19,494 nt of DNA, from assembly GCA_043801935.1 (NCBI GenBank), contig JAZDLO010000112.1, positions 1 through 19,494 on the forward strand. The letters run 5' to 3'. Positions 16,566 through 19,494 of the stretch are shown one piece after another. The position numbers were made by a program, and so were the translations under genes. A model generated the notes under the pieces. The model was not told where the DNA came from and made no database searches. It saw only the letters and a list, made by a program, of their open reading frames with translations. The DNA comes from JAZDLO01 sp043801935. Its GTDB lineage: Bacteria; Actinomycetota; Thermoleophilia; RBG-16-64-13. How positions within the stretch are numbered: position 1 is the stretch's first letter; each line of letters starts with the position of its first letter.

Positions 16566-17762
16566 ATGGCGGCGGACGCGTCGGAGGCCGGGGAGCGACT
16601 TGTGATCGTGTACGGGCCCGAATTGGGTTCGTACAGCTTCGGCGAGGAACACCCCCTCCAACCCGGCCGCTATCAGTCCACCATGTCTCTGCTCTCCATG
16701 CTGGGGTGGCTGGACGCTCCCGGGCTCGAGATCGAACCGCCGCGTTCAGCCGAGTTGCAGGAGTTGCTCGCCGTCCATTCGTATCCGTACGTGCAGGCGG
16801 TAGGTTACGCTCAGGCGATCGCCCAGGGCTTGCGCGAGCCCGTCGACCTGAGTCCGTACGGCCTGGGGACCGCGGACAACCCGTTGTTCGGGGCCATCCA
16901 CGACGCCTCCGCCCTCTGCGCCGGAGCGACCATCCAAGCCATGACCGCCCTCCTGGATGAGCGGGCGATCCATGCCTACAATCCCGCGGGCGGCCTCCAC
17001 CACGCGATGCGGGCGCGAGCCTCGGGATTCTGCGTCTACAACGACTGCGCGGCCGCCATCGCCGTCGCCGTGAAGGCGGGCCGCCGGGTAGCCTACGTCG
17101 ATCTTGACGCCCACCACGGCGACGGCGTCCAGGCCGCTTTCTACGAAGACCCGCGCGTACTCACGGTGTCCATCCACGAATCGGGCCGTTTTCTGTTCCC
17201 GGGGACCGGCGCCATCGACGAAACGGGGATCGGCGAGGGTAGGGGCGCCTGCGTCAACGTGCCCTTGCCGGCAACCGCCGGGGACGATGCCATCCTCCAA
17301 GCTATCGAACGGATCGTCGAGCCGGCCGTGCGCTGCTTCGCCCCCGACCTGCTGGTGGCGCAGACGGGATGCGATACCCATCACAGTGACCCGCTCACCG
17401 ACCTTACCGCTACCCTCCCCCTTTTCCCTCAAATGGCGGCGCGGCTGCATCGCCTGGCGCATGACTCCTGCTCCGGGCACTGGCTCATCGTCGGCGGAGG
17501 GGGATATGACCCAGCCGACGTCACCCCGCGGGCTTGGACCGCGTTTCTAGGGACGGTCCTGGGCCGCGAGACGGCCGGCGTGGAGTTGCCAGCCGACTGG
17601 ATCAGCGCCTCTAGACGCGCAGGAGGCGACCCGCCCGCATACCTGCTGGAGGATTCCGGCCCTGGCTACGATCCGCTCTCCGACGGCGATGAGCCCCGCT
17701 TACTCGAGCGGATAGAAGACACCGCTCTGGCCGAGTTGCGCCGGCGCCACGGACGTGGTTGA
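16566..17762 (+). CDS. AcuC/class I histone deacetylase-like amidohydrolase
   Basis: A 398-residue zinc-dependent deacetylase of the arginase/HDAC fold. Bacterial members (AcuC) remove acetyl groups from lysines, for example on acetyl-CoA synthetase; others act on acetylated polyamines. Visible motifs are YGPELGSYSFGEEHPLQPGR near the N-terminus (AcuC-like HP..P.R), the catalytic pair in AGGLHHAM (H145, H146), the zinc ligands D181 and H183 in YVDLDAHHGDGVQ with D270 in GCDTHHSDPL, and the transition-state tyrosine in GGGGYD (Y314). All catalytic residues are retained. The ATG at 16566-16568 has AAGGAGG 9 nt upstream; a TTG at 16560 would be too close. No acs or acuA/acuB gene is adjacent, so the substrate is unknown. 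Confidence 0.9.
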   Translation: MAADASEAGERLVIVYGPELGSYSFGEEHPLQPGRYQSTMSLLSMLGWLDAPGLEIEPPRSAELQELLAVHSYPYVQAVGYAQAIAQGLREPVDLSPYGLGTADNPLFGAIHDASALCAGATIQAMTALLDERAIHAYNPAGGLHHAMRARASGFCVYNDCAAAIAVAVKAGRRVAYVDLDAHHGDGVQAAFYEDPRVLTVSIHESGRFLFPGTGAIDETGIGEGRGACVNVPLPATAGDDAILQAIERIVEPAVRCFAPDLLVAQTGCDTHHSDPLTDLTATLPLFPQMAARLHRLAHDSCSGHWLIVGGGGYDPADVTPRAWTAFLGTVLGRETAGVELPADWISASRRAGGDPPAYLLEDSGPGYDPLSDGDEPRLLERIEDTALAELRRRHGRG

Positions 17763-17793
17763 GGCCGATAATCGGTCTCCTTGCCTCCCGGCC

Positions 17794-17823
17794 TTGCACT
17801 CCGCTTCCCGCTTTGCTTATATT
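17794..17823 (+). promoter_or_regulatory. Probable SigA-type promoter of the ferredoxin gene
   Basis: TTGCAC (17794-17799), 18 nt, then TATATT (17818-17823). Each hexamer is a close match to consensus, and the expected start is near 17830, just before the ribosome site AAAGGAGG at 17842-17849. Confidence 0.65.
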
Positions 17824-17856
17824 GGCTCGCCCGAAAGTCCCAAAGGAGGAAGAACC

Positions 17857-18045
17857 ATGGGTGTTCCGAAAGTCGATCCCGATCTTTGCACCGGGTGCGG
17901 TATCTGCGAGGATATCTGTCCCGATGTTTTCGAGGTCGGCGATGATGGCCAGTGTCACGTGATCGATCCGAACGCGTGCGAAGATGCCGGTTGCTGTGAA
18001 GAAGCGGCCGACGAGTGTCCGGAAGGCGCGATCAGCATCGAGTAA
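17857..18045 (+). CDS. Small [4Fe-4S] ferredoxin, monocluster type, cysteine-rich
   Basis: A 62-residue soluble electron carrier. The motif CTGCGICEDICP gives C11, C14 and C17, and the terminal CPEGAI gives C54. This matches monocluster ferredoxins like those of Thermotoga and Pyrococcus, in which these four bind one cluster while two other cysteines (here C21 and C46) can form a disulfide. Three further cysteines (C33, C41, C47) are unusual, making nine in 62 residues. The spacing CEDAGCC does not allow an ordinary second CxxCxxC cluster. The net charge is strongly acidic, as expected for a ferredoxin. The ATG has AAAGGAGG 7 nt upstream. With its own promoter and a strong terminator it is a one-gene transcript. 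The redox partner is unknown; the molybdenum protein next door is only a neighbour. Confidence 0.93.
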   Translation: MGVPKVDPDLCTGCGICEDICPDVFEVGDDGQCHVIDPNACEDAGCCEEAADECPEGAISIE

Positions 18046-18090
18046 GAGTACCGCGGCTCATTCGCGGAGCACCATCTGAATATGATGTGG

Positions 18091-18127
18091 CGAAAAGGCC
18101 GCCCGGGGATTCCGGGCGGCCTTTTCG
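18091..18127 (+). terminator. Rho-independent terminator after the ferredoxin
   Basis: A perfect 16-bp inverted repeat (18091-18106 with 18112-18127) around a 5-nt GGATT loop, with a GC-rich core GGCCGCCCGG and a CTTTTCG end. The matching AAAAG on the left arm makes it potentially bidirectional. It ends 23 nt before the next start codon. Confidence 0.88.
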
Positions 18128-18137
18128 CTCCCGGACC

Positions 18138-18144
18138 GAGGAGG
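18138..18144 (+). promoter_or_regulatory. Ribosome binding site of the molybdenum protein gene
   Basis: GAGGAGG, 6 nt before the ATG at 18151. It fixes this start rather than the in-frame ATG at 18082, which would translate through the terminator hairpin. Confidence 0.85.
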
Positions 18145-18150
18145 CAGGCC

Positions 18151-18720
18151 ATGGCGCTCTCCGATCACCACCGTGTCCCTCCGGGGCAACGCCTCGTCAC
18201 CGACTTCCCCGTGCTCCATGCCGGCTCCGTCATGCGGGTCGAGCGGGAGTCGTGGCGCCTGACCGTCACCGGCCTCATCGGCTCCTCTCTGACCATAGGC
18301 TGGGATGAACTCCTGTCTTTGCCGGCCTCGGAACAGATCTCAGACATCCACTGCGTCACCGGGTGGACCAAGCTCGATACCCGCTGGAAAGGCGTCCGGG
18401 TCTCCCGGCTGCTCGAGGGCCTGGACGTGCTGCCCGAGGCGCGACATGCAGTCATCCACGCCGCGGGCGGCTGGACCACCAACCTCCCCCTGGAAGAGCT
18501 GTTGGGCGACGACGTGCTTGTCGCTTACGAATACGAGGGCCGGCCCATCTCGGCCGAGCATGGCGGTCCTGTTCGCCTGCTCGTTCCCCGGCTCTACTTC
18601 TGGAAGAGCGCCAAGTGGCTCCAGGACGTCGAACTCACCGCCGATCAGCATCTGGGTTATTGGGAACGCCTGGGCTATCACGCTCTGGGCGATCCGTGGT
18701 TGGAGCAGCGCTACTCGTAG
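18151..18720 (+). CDS. Sulfite oxidase-like molybdopterin-dependent oxidoreductase
   Basis: A 189-residue protein of the oxidoreductase molybdopterin-binding fold (the sulfite oxidase/MsrP catalytic domain), lacking the dimerisation domain and any haem domain. The sequence ISDIHCVTGWT gives C68, the expected molybdenum-coordinating cysteine. W.GV..S.LL, HAAGGWTTNLPLE, GRPISAEHGGPVRLLVPRLYFWKSAKW and the terminal GYWERLGYHALGDPW are typical of the short cytoplasmic family found in archaea and actinobacteria. No signal peptide or Tat motif is seen, so it is probably cytosolic, unlike MsrP. The substrate is unknown, and no molybdopterin synthesis genes are nearby. The start is fixed by GAGGAGG 6 nt before the ATG. 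It sits just behind a terminator, leaving little room for a promoter. Confidence 0.88.
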   Translation: MALSDHHRVPPGQRLVTDFPVLHAGSVMRVERESWRLTVTGLIGSSLTIGWDELLSLPASEQISDIHCVTGWTKLDTRWKGVRVSRLLEGLDVLPEARHAVIHAAGGWTTNLPLEELLGDDVLVAYEYEGRPISAEHGGPVRLLVPRLYFWKSAKWLQDVELTADQHLGYWERLGYHALGDPWLEQRYS

Positions 18721-18877
18721 CGCGCTGCCTGCTCCGGCAACGGCTGGGCCGCCGCTTCCACCGGCACCACCAGCTGCCTCATACGCTGTCTCACGCGAAC
18801 CCCCGCCTTCCGCGCGCCCGGCAGGATAGATCTTTGTCTTGTCGAAAGATTGTGCCCGAGGAGAAAGGAGCACGAGC
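18721..18877 (+). other. Intergenic region before the GGDEF gene
   Basis: A 157-bp gap. ATCTTT (18830-18835) and AAAGAT (18845-18850) form an inverted repeat with a 9-nt spacer, a possible operator or small hairpin. GAGGAGAAAGGAG (18858-18870) is purine-rich and contains the only good ribosome site. I see no clear -10/-35 pair and no T-run terminator for the preceding gene. Confidence 0.4.
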
Positions 18878-19494
18878 ATCGATCTTTTGACCCTACTTCG
18901 TGTGGGCCTGGCTGCGTGTACGGCCGGGTTTCTGGTGGTGGCGTCCATAGTGTCCGTGTGGAGAGCTGGGCCCAAAAGGCACGGTCGGAGTTTCCGCCCT
19001 GCCGCCGCGATCCTTCTCGGTGCACTCTTGATCGCTCTCTCGACTGTCCTCGCTCTCCGCCCGGCCGCGCAATTGGGCGACTTCCCCTTGGGGCAGGTGA
19101 TCTTGCTTGCTGCCTCAGCCGCTCTGTTCTCGATCGCCTTGTCTTTGCGGAGGCAAGGGCCCGCAGACGCCGCCCAGCTTCTCGATAGCGCCACGGTCGA
19201 CGCGCTCACCCGCATCGCCAGCCACAGGGTCTTTCAGGATCGCCTGGCTCACGAGTGCGACCGGGCTTATCGCTTCGGCGACACCTTCATGCTACTCATG
19301 CTCGACCTGGACAACTTCCACCCCGTGAACAACCGCTACGGTCACCGCACGGGAGATCGGATCCTGCTCGAACTCGCCCGCCGGCTCCGGGCCCAACTGC
19401 GTGAGATCGACTTGGTGGCTCGTTTTGGAGGCGACCAGTTCGCCATGATCCTGCCGCACACCTACGAGAAAGGCGGTCTGGACGTGGCGGAGCG
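18878..19494 (+). CDS. Membrane-anchored GGDEF-domain protein with GGDQF motif (3' end beyond window)
   Basis: A partial gene of 205 codons, open at the window end. Three hydrophobic helices (about 3-28, 42-60 and 71-90) precede a GGDEF domain, the fold of diguanylate cyclases that make c-di-GMP from GTP. Seen in order: DALTRIASHRVFQDRL (domain entry, usually D.LTGL.NR..F), DLDNFHPVNNRYGHRTGD (metal and guanine residues, D143), and RFGGDQF at 182-188. The signature is GGDQF, with Gln replacing the usual fourth-position Glu. An allosteric I-site RxxD (R175-D178) stands the canonical five residues before it. The start is uncertain: AAAGGAG (18864-18870) is 7 nt before an ATC at 18878. The nearest canonical starts are TTG at 18887 (16 nt from the site), TTG at 18839 and GTG at 18902. 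Catalytic activity is uncertain. Confidence 0.82.
   Translation, partial: MDLLTLLRVGLAACTAGFLVVASIVSVWRAGPKRHGRSFRPAAAILLGALLIALSTVLALRPAAQLGDFPLGQVILLAASAALFSIALSLRRQGPADAAQLLDSATVDALTRIASHRVFQDRLAHECDRAYRFGDTFMLLMLDLDNFHPVNNRYGHRTGDRILLELARRLRAQLREIDLVARFGGDQFAMILPHTYEKGGLDVAE

Noticed and set aside
18082..18150. Upstream extension of the molybdenum protein to the ATG at 18082
   Set aside because: It would translate the terminator hairpin and has no ribosome site, whereas the ATG at 18151 has GAGGAGG at ideal spacing.

Overview
This is an ordinary-looking chromosomal housekeeping segment of a GC-rich bacterium (well over 60% G+C by eye). A long leftward gene train runs from about 16474 down to 1. 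A short rightward set of genes lies at 16566-19494. The order tilS-hpt-ftsH-folE-folP-folB-folK ... dusB-greA-lysS-mcsA-mcsB-clpC is the classic layout of Bacillota (Bacillus and especially the Peptococcia/Moorella type, which also carry dusB-greA-lysS and a long DHPS). Related blocks occur in Actinomycetota (tilS-hpt-ftsH-folE-folP-folB-folK ... lysS ... clpC). High GC, many GTG starts and a small molybdopterin oxidoreductase fit a deep-branching actinobacterium or a high-GC firmicute; the sequence alone does not decide. No mobile elements, CRISPR arrays, tRNAs or rRNAs were found.

Region by region. (1) 1-2075, leftward: mcsA-mcsB-clpC, the protein quality-control operon, without ctsR; McsB looks catalytically dead. 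(2) 2315-4327: greA-lysS, driven by a perfect SigA-type promoter at 4384-4412. (3) 4496-6263: dusB and coaX. (4) 6311-10277: de novo NAD synthesis nadA-nadB-nadC, with nadA fused in frame behind folK. (5) 10281-12492: folate genes folB, folP, folE. (6) 12507-16474: ftsH, hpt, tilS. Junctions are tight, with three GTGA overlaps and several 0-16 nt gaps, so most of this acts as one or a few operons. (7) 16566-18720, rightward: an AcuC/histone-deacetylase-like enzyme, a cysteine-rich monocluster ferredoxin with its own promoter and strong terminator, and a small sulfite-oxidase-like molybdenum protein. (8) 18878-end: a membrane-anchored GGDEF protein with a variant GGDQF motif, cut by the window edge.

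Functionally, folE-folB-folK-folP build dihydropteroate, nadB-nadA-nadC turn aspartate into nicotinate mononucleotide, and coaX starts CoA synthesis. greA, lysS, dusB, tilS and hpt serve transcription, tRNA and purine salvage, and ftsH, clpC, mcsA and mcsB handle proteolysis. No undescribed large system is evident. The most unusual points are the McsB pseudokinase candidate beside a ClpC that keeps its phospho-arginine-binding glutamates; a single reading frame running FolB-TGA-FolK-NadA with no ordinary start codon for FolK; and a GGDEF gene whose best-placed start is AUC.
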